This document shows, in pieces, positions 55,424 through 63,848 of a stretch of 64,000 bases of DNA (position 1 is its first letter; each line of letters begins with the position of its first letter). The notes under the pieces were generated by a model that saw only the letters and a list, made by a program, of their open reading frames with translations, was not told the origin of the DNA and searched no databases. The stretch spans positions 62,001 to 126,000 of the forward strand of contig NZ_KV908322.1 of NCBI RefSeq assembly GCF_001999765.1, given 5' to 3'. The position numbers were made by a program, and so were the translations under genes. Source of the DNA: Sinomonas mesophila (GTDB lineage: Bacteria > Actinomycetota > Actinomycetes > Actinomycetales > Micrococcaceae).

Positions 55424-55906
55424 ATGCCCTCCGCCTACCGGTTCCCCCTGCAGCTGCGCTTCGGCGACGTGGACTCGTACGGTCACGTGAACAACGTCCG
55501 CTTCCTCCAGTTCCTCGAGGACGCGCGCGTCCACTGGATCCGGGAGCCCCTGGGCGTCGAGGCGCCGGACGCGCACACGATGGCGGACCTCGTCACCGCG
55601 GAGAACTTCACGCTCGTCGGGCGGCACGAGATCGAATACCTCGCGCCCCTGCACTACCGCCGCGAGCCCGTGTCGGTGGACCTGTGGGTCACACGGATCG
55701 GCGGCTCGAGCTTCGACCTCGGGTATGCGGTGCGCGATGCGGACTCCGAGTACGCGATCTGCTCGACCTCGATGGTCCTCGTGAGCCGATCGACCGGCCG
55801 CCCCGTGCGCCTGTCCCCGCCGCTGCGTGCCCATCTGGCCGCGTTCGCCGGTCCCGACGTGCCGTTCCGTCGCCGGCCGCCGCTTCCCGTCGAGGCGCAG
55901 GCATGA
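55424..55906 (+). CDS. Acyl-CoA thioesterase, 4-HBT hotdog family
   Basis: 160 residues, one hotdog domain. RFGDVDSYGHVNNVRFLQFLEDARV holds the catalytic Asp and the H-V-N-N motif. VGRHEIEYLAPLHYRREP and SMVLVSRSTGRPVRL complete the fold. Probably hydrolyses short or hydroxylated acyl-CoAs. ATG 55424 follows GATGGGAGC. Its stop overlaps the next ATG. Confidence 0.92.
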   Translation: MPSAYRFPLQLRFGDVDSYGHVNNVRFLQFLEDARVHWIREPLGVEAPDAHTMADLVTAENFTLVGRHEIEYLAPLHYRREPVSVDLWVTRIGGSSFDLGYAVRDADSEYAICSTSMVLVSRSTGRPVRLSPPLRAHLAAFAGPDVPFRRRPPLPVEAQA

Positions 55907-56574
55907 GCGGGGCCGACGCCGCGGTGGGCCTCGACCTGGGCGACGCGCAGGCCGTCGCCGACCTGCGCGTCCTGCTCTCGCGGGCGCGGGCCGTGGAGGA
56001 CGGAGCCGTGCGCCTCCAGGCCGTCGGGAACGTCCTCGCCGTCTGGGTCTGCGTGCTGCGGCCACGCGCCCTGGGGGAGGCGACGCCCACGGTGCTCGGC
56101 GTGCGCACGATGGCGCTCGCACGCCCGGCCCACGTGGACGCGACCGTCACGATGGCGTCCGTCGGGGACAGGCTCGCGCGCCTCGGCGACTCGGGCACGG
56201 TCCTCGAGGTCCCGCCGTCGACCGTCCGCGAGGCGTGGGCCGCGGTGAGCCCCCCGCGCGGCCCATGGCAGCTGGCCGGCAGCATCGACGGGGCGACGCT
56301 CGAGGCGGCCGCCGCCGCGGGCATGGCCGAGGTCGCCGGTGCGGTGCCCGAGCAGCCCGGCGCCGCGATGGTCCAGAGTGCACGGGCGGCGGTGTGGGGC
56401 CGAGACCTCGAGGCGAGCCCGGGCCTGCCCGCCGGGGCGGCCTTCGCCGCCGTCGCGCTCGGCTTCGTCATCCCCGGCGAGCCCCTCGCGCGCTACGAGT
56501 CGGGGGCCTGGGTGCGGATCACCTCGGAGCGCGGGCACGTGCTGTGCCGGCGGCCCTCCGTGCTCGCCTCCTGA
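55903..56574 (+). CDS. Hypothetical protein coupled to thioesterase
   Basis: 223 residues, Ala/Val-rich, no transmembrane segment or signal. Blocks include ADLRVLLSRARAVEDGAVRLQ, VLGVRTMALARP, and LGFVIPGEPLARYESGAWVRI. I do not recognise the family. The ATG overlaps the thioesterase stop (ATGA), so the two proteins are co-translated and likely act together. Confidence 0.8.
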   Translation: MSGADAAVGLDLGDAQAVADLRVLLSRARAVEDGAVRLQAVGNVLAVWVCVLRPRALGEATPTVLGVRTMALARPAHVDATVTMASVGDRLARLGDSGTVLEVPPSTVREAWAAVSPPRGPWQLAGSIDGATLEAAAAAGMAEVAGAVPEQPGAAMVQSARAAVWGRDLEASPGLPAGAAFAAVALGFVIPGEPLARYESGAWVRITSERGHVLCRRPSVLAS

Positions 56575-56615
56575 CGGAGGGGCCGGGCGGGTCGGGGAGC
56601 CCCTCCGGGGACGCC

Positions 56616-57092
56616 TCAGTCGTCGAAGGTGTTGACGAGGGAGTGCGCGGCGCGCTCGAGGTAGTCCCAGAGCGTCGCCTCGTGCAGGGGCGGGAGTCCC
56701 AGCGACTCGACCCCGGCGCGCATGTGCAGCAGCCAGCGGTCGCGGGCCTCCGGGTTGACCTTGAAGGGCATGTGCCGCATGCGCAGGCGGGGGTGGCCCC
56801 GCTCAGCGCTGTAGGTCCCGGGCCCGCCCCAGTACTGCTCGAGGAACATCGTGAGCCGGCGCTTGGCAGGGCCCAGGTCCTCCTCGGGGTACATGGGCCG
56901 CAGCAGCTCGTCCTGCGCGACGCCGTCGTAGAAGACGTCAACGAGTTTGACGAACGCCTCGTGCCCCCCGATCTGCTCGAAGAAGCTCCCCGCCGCGGCC
57001 GCGGCGGGGTCTCCCGGCTGGGGCCCGCCGGGGCCCCGAAGGAGGTTCGGCCGCTCCCCGCCGGGGACTCCCGGCGCCGTCGTGTCACTCAC
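56616..57092 (-). CDS. glbO: Truncated haemoglobin, group II (GlbO)
   Basis: 158 residues. SFFEQIGGHEAFVKLVDVFYDGVAQDELLRPMYPEEDL starts the 2-over-2 globin fold; FLEQYWGGPGTYSAERGHPRLRMRHMPF holds the proximal His and Tyr-B10/Trp-G8-type features of group II. It binds oxygen or NO. A 30-residue Pro/Gly-rich N-tail precedes the fold. GTG 57092 lies inside the 3' end of the MscS gene (8-bp overlap), so translation is coupled. Confidence 0.93.
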   Translation of the reverse strand: MSDTTAPGVPGGERPNLLRGPGGPQPGDPAAAAAGSFFEQIGGHEAFVKLVDVFYDGVAQDELLRPMYPEEDLGPAKRRLTMFLEQYWGGPGTYSAERGHPRLRMRHMPFKVNPEARDRWLLHMRAGVESLGLPPLHEATLWDYLERAAHSLVNTFDD

Positions 57093-57750
57093 TGGCCCGC
57101 TGACCTCCGCTGCAGTGCTCCTCGGGGACCCCGTGCCCCTCGTCCTCGGATCCATTGTCCGGCGGGACGTAGGTGCCCTGCGAGCGGTTGCCCACCCGCA
57201 GGATCTCGCCGTTGCGCAGGTACCAGATCGTCCCGTCCTCGGCCCGCACCCGCGTGATCCGCAGGCCCACCGACTCGACGGTGCCCACGACCTCGCTGGT
57301 CTCGATGATGTCGCCGATCCCGTACTGGTCCTCGAGCGTGATGAAGATCCCGGCGAGGAAGTCGCGGATGAGCTGCTGGGCGCCGAAGCCGATGGCGACA
57401 CCGAGGATCCCGACGCTCGTCAGCAGGGGCGCGATGTCCACGCCGAGCGCCTTGAGCACGTAGATCGCGACGATCGTCGTGATGATCACGACGACGGAGC
57501 TGTTCAGGAGCGAGCCGATCGTCTCGGCGCGCTGGGCACGCCGCTCGGAGTCGAGGGCGCGCAGGGCGGGGGCCGCCCAGCGGAAGAACCGGTGCTCCGA
57601 GAGCTGGGGGCCGCGCCGCACGCGCGTAACGATCTGCCGGATGACGAATGTGGCGAGGAGCCACACGATGAGCCCGGCGCCGATGGCGATGCCCACGTCG
57701 ATGAGCGTCGTGTTGATGGTGGCTACGGCGGTGTCGAAGTCCTCGGTCAC
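57085..57750 (-). CDS. Small mechanosensitive channel, MscS family
   Basis: 221 residues. Three membrane segments: about 17-38, 77-100 and the pore helix APLLTSVGILGVAIGFGAQQLIRDFLAGIFI. The beta domain DQYGIGDIIETSEVVGTVESVGLRIT follows, and the protein ends soon after with an acidic tail, so it is a minimal MscS (YkuT type). It releases solutes under osmotic downshock. GTG 57750. Co-transcribed with glbO. Confidence 0.92.
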   Translation of the reverse strand: MTEDFDTAVATINTTLIDVGIAIGAGLIVWLLATFVIRQIVTRVRRGPQLSEHRFFRWAAPALRALDSERRAQRAETIGSLLNSSVVVIITTIVAIYVLKALGVDIAPLLTSVGILGVAIGFGAQQLIRDFLAGIFITLEDQYGIGDIIETSEVVGTVESVGLRITRVRAEDGTIWYLRNGEILRVGNRSQGTYVPPDNGSEDEGHGVPEEHCSGGQRASE

Positions 57751-57824
57751 AGGCGTCTTCCTCCCTGGGGTCGGGGATTGAGGATCGACCCTAGCCTATC
57801 GGCGGACGCTGGGTGGGCGCTGAA

Positions 57825-58292
57825 TCAGGGAGCCTCCGGGGCGTGCCTGACGGGGAAGTTGACGCTCCGCGCAATGAAGCACAGCCCGTGCGCCTCCTCG
57901 TGCAGCCGGTTCGCGAGTCCGCGCTGCGACTCGTCCGCGAGGCCCACACGCGGGTGCAGGAGCACGTCGATGAACTCTCCGCTGCCGTCCCAGTTGAGCC
58001 GCATCGTGCCCTCGGCCCGGTCCTCGTACGAGACGACCACGACCCCGTGATTCACCGCCACATGCAGGAAGGAGAGCATGTGGCATTGGGCGAGAGCGGA
58101 CAGGAGCAGCTGCTCGGGGTTGTACCGGTCCCGGTTCCCGTGGAAGGTCGGATCGGCCGAGCCGGGCAGGACCGGCAGCCCCGGCAGCGCGACGTCGTGC
58201 TCACGCCCGTAGGCGCGGTAGCCCGACGTGCCGCTGCCTCGGTTCCCCGTCCAGGTCACCGTCGCTTCGTAGCGGTGCTCAGCGAGCGCCAT
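57825..58292 (-). CDS. OsmC/Ohr family protein
   Basis: 155 residues. YEATVTWTGNRGSGTSGYRAYGREH, then the redox helix NPEQLLLSALAQCHMLSFLHVA with one Cys, and a second Cys in EEAHGLCFIARSVNFPV. The family reduces organic hydroperoxides with such a pair. ATG 58292 lies in the 3' end of pepN (14-bp overlap). Regulation is likely that of pepN. Confidence 0.9.
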   Translation of the reverse strand: MALAEHRYEATVTWTGNRGSGTSGYRAYGREHDVALPGLPVLPGSADPTFHGNRDRYNPEQLLLSALAQCHMLSFLHVAVNHGVVVVSYEDRAEGTMRLNWDGSGEFIDVLLHPRVGLADESQRGLANRLHEEAHGLCFIARSVNFPVRHAPEAP

Positions 58293-60852
58293 CGCGCACT
58301 GGCTCCCTGTCGGCCGCCTGCGCGCGCAGGGCGCGGGCCACACCGTCGCGGTTCTCGAGCATCGTGCGCCGCAGCGCGCCCTGGTCGGGGGAGAGCGCGG
58401 CGAGGAACGCGTCCGTGCGCGCGAGGGTCGCCTCGGTCGTCTGCCGGGACGGGTAGAGCCCGACGACGATCTGCTGGGCGAGCGCGTGCGTGCGGTCGGC
58501 GACGATCGCCGGCACGGCCTCGAAGTACCGCTCGGTGAAGGGGGCCAGCAGCGCGGCGTCGTGCACGCGCGCGAAGCCGTTGACGGCCGCCTGCTGGATG
58601 GCGTTCGACAGGTCGCCGCGCACGACGATCGCCTCCCACGCCTCCTCCTTCGCCTCTGCCGTGGGGCGTGCGGCCTTCGCGAGGGCCGCCGCGACCTGGC
58701 CGGTCGAGGTGTTGTCCCGCCCCAGCTCGTCGTCGATGAGCCCGACCTCCGCGCGGCCGCCCGCGGCGAGCGAGGCGATGAGCTCCCAGCGCAGGTCCTG
58801 GTCAACGGCCAGTCCTGGGACCTCGACGCCGCCGCCGAGGAGGCCCTCGACCGCGTCCAGGTGCTCGGCGGAGGAGGCGGCCGCGGAGAAGGCCTTGACG
58901 AACTGGAGTTGGCTGTCGGATCCGGGCGCGGCCTCGAGGGCAAGGCCCCAGAGCCGTCCCGCGGCCTCGCGGGCGGTGGTCTCGCGCGCCTCGGGGGCTA
59001 CGTAGTAGTCGAGCGTCGTGGCGAGCTGGCGCAGGAGCGTCGTGACGACCGACGAGTCCGTCTCCGCCCCGATGTTGGCCAGGACGAGGTCCACGTAGCC
59101 CCGCGCCGGCGCTTCGCCGTCCCTGGCAGCATCCCACGCCGAGCCCCAGACGAGGGCGCGGGGCAGGCTCTCGGCGATGTGCTTCAGCCCCCCTGTCGCC
59201 GTGGCGAGGGACACCGGGTCGAGCCGGACCTTGGCGTAGGCGAGGTCGTCGTCGTTGAGCAGGATGAGCTCGGGCCGCGCGAGGCCCGTGAGCTCGGGCA
59301 CCTCGGTGAGCTCGCCGTCGACGTCGAGCTCGGTCCGGTGGGTGCGCCCGAGGGTGCTCCCGGCGCCGCGCGAGTAGAAGCCGATCGCGAGCCGGTGGGG
59401 TCGCAGGGTCGGATGCTCGGCCACGGCGGTCTGCCGCACGGCGAAGCGGAGGATGCGCCCGCCGTCGTCCGTCTCCAGCTCGGGAATGAGCGTGTTGACG
59501 CCCGCGGTCTCGAGCCAGGCCCGGCCCCACGCGGAGAGGTCGCGCCCGCTGGCAGCCTCGAGCTCCTCCATGAGGTCCGCGAGCACCGTGTTGCCCCAGG
59601 CGTGCTTCGCGAAGTACCGGCGCACGCCCTCCATGAACTGCTCCGGTCCCACCCAGGAGACGAGCTGCTTGAGCACCGAGGCACCCTTGGCGTAGGTGAT
59701 GCCGTCGAAGTTCACCTCGACGTCGGCGAGATCGTTGATGTCCGCGAAGATCGGGTGGGTCGTCGGCAGCTGGTCCTGGCGGTAGGCCCAGGACTTCTCG
59801 ACCGAGGCGAATGTCGTCCACGCGTGCGTGAAGTCCGTGCACTCGGCCGCGGCGAGGTGCGACATGTACTCCGCAAAGGACTCGTTGAGCCATAGGTCAT
59901 CCCACCAGCGCATCGTCACGAGGTCTCCGAACCACATGTGCGCCAGCTCGTGGAGCACCGTGATGCTGCGGCGCTCGACCGTGGCCTGCGTGGGCTTCGA
60001 GCGGAAGACGTAGCCCTCGAGGATGGTCACGGCGCCGGCGTTCTCCATCGCCCCCGCGTTGAACTCGGGGACGAAGAGCTGGTCGTACTTCGCGAATGGG
60101 TACTCGCAGCCGAACCGCGCCTCGAAGAACTCGAAGCCGCTCTTCGTGATGGCGAAGAGGTTCCCGGCGTCGAGGTAGGGCATGAGGGACCGGCGGGCGA
60201 AGATTCCGAGGGGGATCTCACGGCCCGCAGCGTTGACGTGCACATCCCGCACGGCCTCGTAGGGCCCGGCGATGAGCGCTGTGACGTAGCTCGAGAGCGG
60301 CGGGGTCGGCTCGAAGTCCCACACGGCGGCCTTCCCAGAGGCCGGGACCGGCTCGGGCGTCGGGGAGTTCGAGACGACCTGCCAGTGTGCCGGGGCCGTG
60401 ACGGTGAACCGATAGCGCGCCTTGAGGTCGGGCTGCTCGAACACGGCGAAGACGCGGCGGGCGTCGGGCACCTCGAACTGGGTGTAGAGGTAGACCTCGC
60501 CGTCGACGGGGTCGACGAAGCGGTGGAGTCCCTCGCCCGTGTTCATGTAGAGGGCGTCGGCGTCGACGACGAGCTCGTTCTCGGCGGCGAGGGACGGCAG
60601 CTGGATCCGCACTCCGTCGTTCACGGCCGCCACGTCGAGGGCCGCGCCGTTGAGGGTCACCGAGCGGACGGAGTCCGTGATGGCATCGATGAACGCCGAG
60701 GCGCCCTCGGAGGCGGTGAAGCGCACGGTCGTCTTCGACTGGAAGGTCCGCTCGCCTCTCGTCAGGTCGAGCTCGACGTGGTAGCTCTCCACCGACCGGA
60801 TGGCGGCGGCCCTCTCACGCGCTTCCGAATGGGTCAGGTTGGTCCCTGGCAT
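58279..60852 (-). CDS. pepN: Aminopeptidase N (M1 family)
   Basis: 857 residues, actinobacterial PepN. Zinc gluzincin: exopeptidase motif GAMEN at 267-271, H-E-L-A-H at 301-305 and the third ligand Glu324 in NESFAEYM. The C-terminal ERAP1-like helical domain runs from about 520. It trims N-terminal residues from peptides in the cytoplasm. ATG 60852 with TTGGAGGCC 4 bp upstream gives MPGTNLTHSEARERAA; the long upstream extension is antisense to the next gene and was rejected. Confidence 0.97.
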   Translation of the reverse strand: MPGTNLTHSEARERAAAIRSVESYHVELDLTRGERTFQSKTTVRFTASEGASAFIDAITDSVRSVTLNGAALDVAAVNDGVRIQLPSLAAENELVVDADALYMNTGEGLHRFVDPVDGEVYLYTQFEVPDARRVFAVFEQPDLKARYRFTVTAPAHWQVVSNSPTPEPVPASGKAAVWDFEPTPPLSSYVTALIAGPYEAVRDVHVNAAGREIPLGIFARRSLMPYLDAGNLFAITKSGFEFFEARFGCEYPFAKYDQLFVPEFNAGAMENAGAVTILEGYVFRSKPTQATVERRSITVLHELAHMWFGDLVTMRWWDDLWLNESFAEYMSHLAAAECTDFTHAWTTFASVEKSWAYRQDQLPTTHPIFADINDLADVEVNFDGITYAKGASVLKQLVSWVGPEQFMEGVRRYFAKHAWGNTVLADLMEELEAASGRDLSAWGRAWLETAGVNTLIPELETDDGGRILRFAVRQTAVAEHPTLRPHRLAIGFYSRGAGSTLGRTHRTELDVDGELTEVPELTGLARPELILLNDDDLAYAKVRLDPVSLATATGGLKHIAESLPRALVWGSAWDAARDGEAPARGYVDLVLANIGAETDSSVVTTLLRQLATTLDYYVAPEARETTAREAAGRLWGLALEAAPGSDSQLQFVKAFSAAASSAEHLDAVEGLLGGGVEVPGLAVDQDLRWELIASLAAGGRAEVGLIDDELGRDNTSTGQVAAALAKAARPTAEAKEEAWEAIVVRGDLSNAIQQAAVNGFARVHDAALLAPFTERYFEAVPAIVADRTHALAQQIVVGLYPSRQTTEATLARTDAFLAALSPDQGALRRTMLENRDGVARALRAQAADREPVRDGAR

Positions 60853-61023
60853 GTGGCCTCCAAGCATCGGTGCGGCTCTCCCGCGGGCCCTGGCTCCCGC
60901 CTGCGCGCGGTCACCGGGAGGTGGTGCAGCCCACTTTGAAAGCACTATTTCATGGTGCGGTCCCGGAGGCCAGCATGCCACACGGCGCGCGAGTGTGGCG
61001 CGCCCGTGCAGTAGCGTTGGGGC

Positions 61024-61986
61024 ATGGCCAGCAGGACGGAGCAGCGATGGGACCGTCGGGCCCTGCGCTTCGCGCTCATGTTCCCCGCCCTGCTCGGCGC
61101 CGGGTTCGCCCTGGCGGCCTTCACCTTCCGAGGGCGCGTCCCTGAACCCGTCGCGTGGCTCTGGGATGCCGACGGTGGGCGCGCGTTCGTCTCGTTCGCG
61201 GGCTACCTCGCGGGCGGCGCCGGGCTCGTCGCGATCGCCGGCGCCCTCGCGTGCCTCCCTGGCGCGCTGCTCACCCGGCCCCCCATCGCCCGCAGGATCA
61301 CGATGGGCGGGGGCGTCGGCTTCGCCCTGTTCCTCACGACCGTCCTGGCCGCTGGCCTCATGGGCCAGGTCGGGGTCGCGGACGCGCGCGAGTCCCGGCC
61401 GGACCCAATCGTCCTGGCCATGGGCAGCGGCGCGGCGCTTGCCCTCGCCGTCGTCATGATGTTGGCCTTCAAGCCCGACGAGCAGTGGAGTCCCAAGGAC
61501 GAGGCCGCGCTCCTGGCCGAGCTCGAGCCCGAGCGGGCCCGGTCGACGTTCGGGTACTGGGCGCATGCGCGGTCGTCCGTCTTCGTCATGCTCGGGGTCC
61601 TCGTGGTGCCGGTGTCCCTCCTGCTCGTGCTCATCTCGGCGTGGCTCAGCGCGCTGCTGGCGCTCGTGGGCCTCGTTGCCGCGGGCTCCCTCATGCTGCA
61701 CGTGTCGGTGAGCCCCGAGCGCGTCCGGCTTCGGGCCGGAGGGCTCGTGCCCGTCCTCTCCTTCGCCCCGGAGCGCGTCCTGCGTGCCAGCTCGCGCGAC
61801 GTCGCAGCGCGCGAGTTCGGCGGCTGGGGCTACCGCCGGCGGGGAGCCGACATCTCGGTGCTCGTGGCGAGCGGCCGGGCTGTCCAGGTGGTCCTCGACG
61901 GCGGCCGCCGGTGCACCTTCTCGGGCCGCGACGCGGAGACGTCGCAGCGGGTCGTCGAGGTGCTCCGGGCCGCCTCCGGCGCGTAG
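61024..61986 (+). CDS. Hypothetical membrane protein
   Basis: 320 residues. Membrane segments at about 15-35, 58-80, 93-115, 130-148, and 185-225 (a double helix: VFVMLGVLVVPVSLLLVLIS, then LSALLALVGLVAAGSLML). The C-terminal 90 residues are soluble, beta-rich and resemble a small PH-like domain (VSVSPERVRLRAGG, YRRRGADISVLVASGRAVQV). I recognise no specific function. ATG 61024, 53 bp before rpiB and probably co-transcribed with rpiB and nei. Confidence 0.85.
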   Translation: MASRTEQRWDRRALRFALMFPALLGAGFALAAFTFRGRVPEPVAWLWDADGGRAFVSFAGYLAGGAGLVAIAGALACLPGALLTRPPIARRITMGGGVGFALFLTTVLAAGLMGQVGVADARESRPDPIVLAMGSGAALALAVVMMLAFKPDEQWSPKDEAALLAELEPERARSTFGYWAHARSSVFVMLGVLVVPVSLLLVLISAWLSALLALVGLVAAGSLMLHVSVSPERVRLRAGGLVPVLSFAPERVLRASSRDVAAREFGGWGYRRRGADISVLVASGRAVQVVLDGGRRCTFSGRDAETSQRVVEVLRAASGA

Positions 61987-62039
61987 GCTTGGCCCCGGCC
62001 CTCAAGGGCCCGAGAGCTGCCGACAGAGAGAGGAACGCC

Positions 62040-62522
62040 GTGCCCAAGCCGCGCGTCCACATTGCCACCGACCACGCGGGCATGGAGCTCAGCGCACACC
62101 TCGCCGAGCACCTGCGCGGGCAGGGGTTCGAGGTCGTCGACCACGGCCCGACGGCATACGACCCGCTCGACGACTACCCCTCCTTCTGCATCAATGCCGC
62201 CCGCGCCGTCGTCGCGGACCAGGAAGCCGGCACGCACGCGCTCGGGATCGTCCTGGGCGGCTCCGGCAACGGCGAGCAGATCGCCGCGAACAAGGTCAGG
62301 GGCGTCCGGGCCGCGCTCGCCTGGAACCTCGACACGGCCCGGCTCGCGCGCGAGCACAACGACGCGAACGTCGTCGCCGTCGGCGGCCGGCAGCACAGTC
62401 TCGAGGAGGCCACCGCGATCATCGAGGCCTTCCTCGCCGAGCCCTTCAGCAATGACGAGCGCCACGTGCGCCGCATCGGCAAGATCGCGACGTACGAGAC
62501 GACCGGCGAGATCGTCGAGTAG
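62040..62522 (+). CDS. rpiB: Ribose-5-phosphate isomerase B
   Basis: 160 residues. Interconverts ribose 5-phosphate and ribulose 5-phosphate, the step after gnd. IATDHAGMELSAHLAEHL, VLGGSGNGEQIAANK, and AREHNDANVVAVGGRQ are typical; the actinobacterial active-site acid and Cys in SFCINAARAV are visible. GTG 62040 with GAGAGGA 4 bp upstream. It is 6 bp before nei. Confidence 0.95.
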   Translation: MPKPRVHIATDHAGMELSAHLAEHLRGQGFEVVDHGPTAYDPLDDYPSFCINAARAVVADQEAGTHALGIVLGGSGNGEQIAANKVRGVRAALAWNLDTARLAREHNDANVVAVGGRQHSLEEATAIIEAFLAEPFSNDERHVRRIGKIATYETTGEIVE

Positions 62523-62528
62523 CGGGCG

Positions 62529-63452
62529 GTGCCAGAGGGTCACTCCGTCCATCGCCTCGCGCGCCAGTTCACGGACGTCTTCGCCGGCAGGTGGCTTGCC
62601 GTCTCGAGCCCCCAGGGCCGCTTCGCCGCAGGAGCGGCCCTGCTCGACGGCCGCGTCCTGCTCGCTGCGGACGCGCACGGCAAGCAGCTGTTCCTCCGCT
62701 TCGAGGGCGGGCTGGTCCTGCGGGTCCACCTCGGCCTCTACGGCGCGTGGGACTTCGGCGGGGACGAGACGTTCCGCGGCGCCTCGAGCATCGGCGCGCC
62801 CCGGCGCGTAGGGGAGCGGGAGGTCGCGGACGACGGCGTGCTGCCGCCGGGTGGGGCGCGCGCCGCGGCGGAGCCGCCGGCGCCCGTCGGCGCAGTCCGG
62901 GTCAGGCTCGTGTCCGAGCACGGGTGGGCGGACCTGCGTGGCGCGAGCGTGTGCGTCGCCGAGACCGAGGCCGAGGCCGACGCGGTCCGTGCACGGCTCG
63001 GACCGGACCCGCTCCGCGCGGACCCTCTCCCTGCGGAGGGGACCACGGCGGGCGGCGAGGAGTTCGCGCGGCGGATCGCGCGCCGTCGTACGCCCGTGGG
63101 GCAGCTGCTCATGGACCAGGCGGTCGTCGCCGGGATCGGCAACGTCTACCGCGCCGAGCTGCTCTTCCGGGCCGGCCTCGACCCGGCGCTGCCGGGGACG
63201 CGTCTGGGCGCCGAGCGGGCCGAAGCGCTCTGGCTCGACGCGTGCGCCGCGCTCGCGCAGGGCGTGCGGGACGGGAGGATCATCACGACCGACCCCGCGC
63301 TGTGGCCTGCGGACGGCGAACTCCCGCCGCCCGAGCACTCCCATTACGTCTACCGGCGCCAGGGGCTTCCGTGCCGGCGCTGCGGCACGGAGATCGCCCT
63401 CGCCGAGGCGGCCGGCAGGAAGCTCTACTGGTGCCCTCGCTGCCAAGCCTGA
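62529..63452 (+). CDS. nei: Endonuclease VIII-type DNA glycosylase (Fpg/Nei family)
   Basis: 307 residues. The N-terminus after Met is P-E-G-H-S-V, with catalytic Pro and Glu of the Nei subgroup. The helix-two-turn-helix QLLMDQAVVAGIGNVYRAELLFRA and C-terminal zinc finger CRRCGTEI with YWCPRCQA are intact. It excises oxidised bases and nicks the site. A Gly/Pro/Ala-rich insert around residues 90-120 is longer than in E. coli. GTG 62529. Confidence 0.95.
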   Translation: MPEGHSVHRLARQFTDVFAGRWLAVSSPQGRFAAGAALLDGRVLLAADAHGKQLFLRFEGGLVLRVHLGLYGAWDFGGDETFRGASSIGAPRRVGEREVADDGVLPPGGARAAAEPPAPVGAVRVRLVSEHGWADLRGASVCVAETEAEADAVRARLGPDPLRADPLPAEGTTAGGEEFARRIARRRTPVGQLLMDQAVVAGIGNVYRAELLFRAGLDPALPGTRLGAERAEALWLDACAALAQGVRDGRIITTDPALWPADGELPPPEHSHYVYRRQGLPCRRCGTEIALAEAAGRKLYWCPRCQA

Positions 63453-63491
63453 AGGCGCGCGCGAGCGGGTGCGGAGGCAGGGGCCGGGGAT

Positions 63492-63521
63492 TTGACAGGG
63501 GGCGCCCCGGACGGCTTTAGT
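63492..63521 (+). promoter_or_regulatory. tRNA-Gly promoter
   Basis: A perfect -35 TTGACA (63492-63497), 18-bp spacer, and TTTAGT (63516-63521), ending 12 bp before the tRNA 5' end. The clearest sigma-70-type promoter in the window. Confidence 0.75.
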
Positions 63522-63533
63522 GGGAAGGCGCTC

Positions 63534-63604
63534 GGGGACGTAGCTCAATGGTAGAGCCTCAGTCTTCCAAACTGATTACGCGGGTTCGATTCCCGTCGTC
63601 CCCT
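63534..63604 (+). tRNA. tRNA-Gly (anticodon TCC)
   Basis: 71-nt cloverleaf: acceptor GGGGACG/CGTCCCC, D-arm GCTC/GAGC, anticodon arm TCAGT-CTTCCAA-ACTGA, T-arm CGGGTTCGATTCCCG. No CCA encoded; discriminator T. Confidence 0.97.
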
Positions 63605-63611
63605 CTTGAAC

Positions 63612-63643
63612 AGTGGGCTCCTTCCTTCCGGGAGGGGCCCACT
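63612..63643 (+). terminator. Hairpin after tRNA-Gly
   Basis: 11-bp arms AGTGGGCTCCT (63612-63622) and AGGGGCCCACT (63633-63643) with one mismatch position (T opposite G), 7 bp after the tRNA. Confidence 0.7.
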
Positions 63644-63707
63644 CGCGTCCCCGGGCCCAATGTGCATTGCCGCGTTCCGTCACTGTATCGTGGTCTGTGC
63701 ACTAGAC

Positions 63708-63782
63708 CGGGGTGTAGCTCAGCTTGGCTAGAGCGCCTGCTTTGGGAGCAGGAAGTCGCAGGTTCAAATCCTGTCACCCCGA
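63708..63782 (+). tRNA. tRNA-Pro (anticodon TGG)
   Basis: 75-nt cloverleaf: acceptor CGGGGTG/CACCCCG, D-arm GCTC/GAGC, anticodon arm CCTGC-TTTGGGA-GCAGG, T-arm GCAGGTTCAAATCCTGT. No CCA encoded. Confidence 0.97.
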
Positions 63783-63848
63783 CAGTCGCGTCCTGAGGCA
63801 CATGTCCCAGGGCCGCACCCCTATCCGACCATCCAGGAGAGCCACGCT

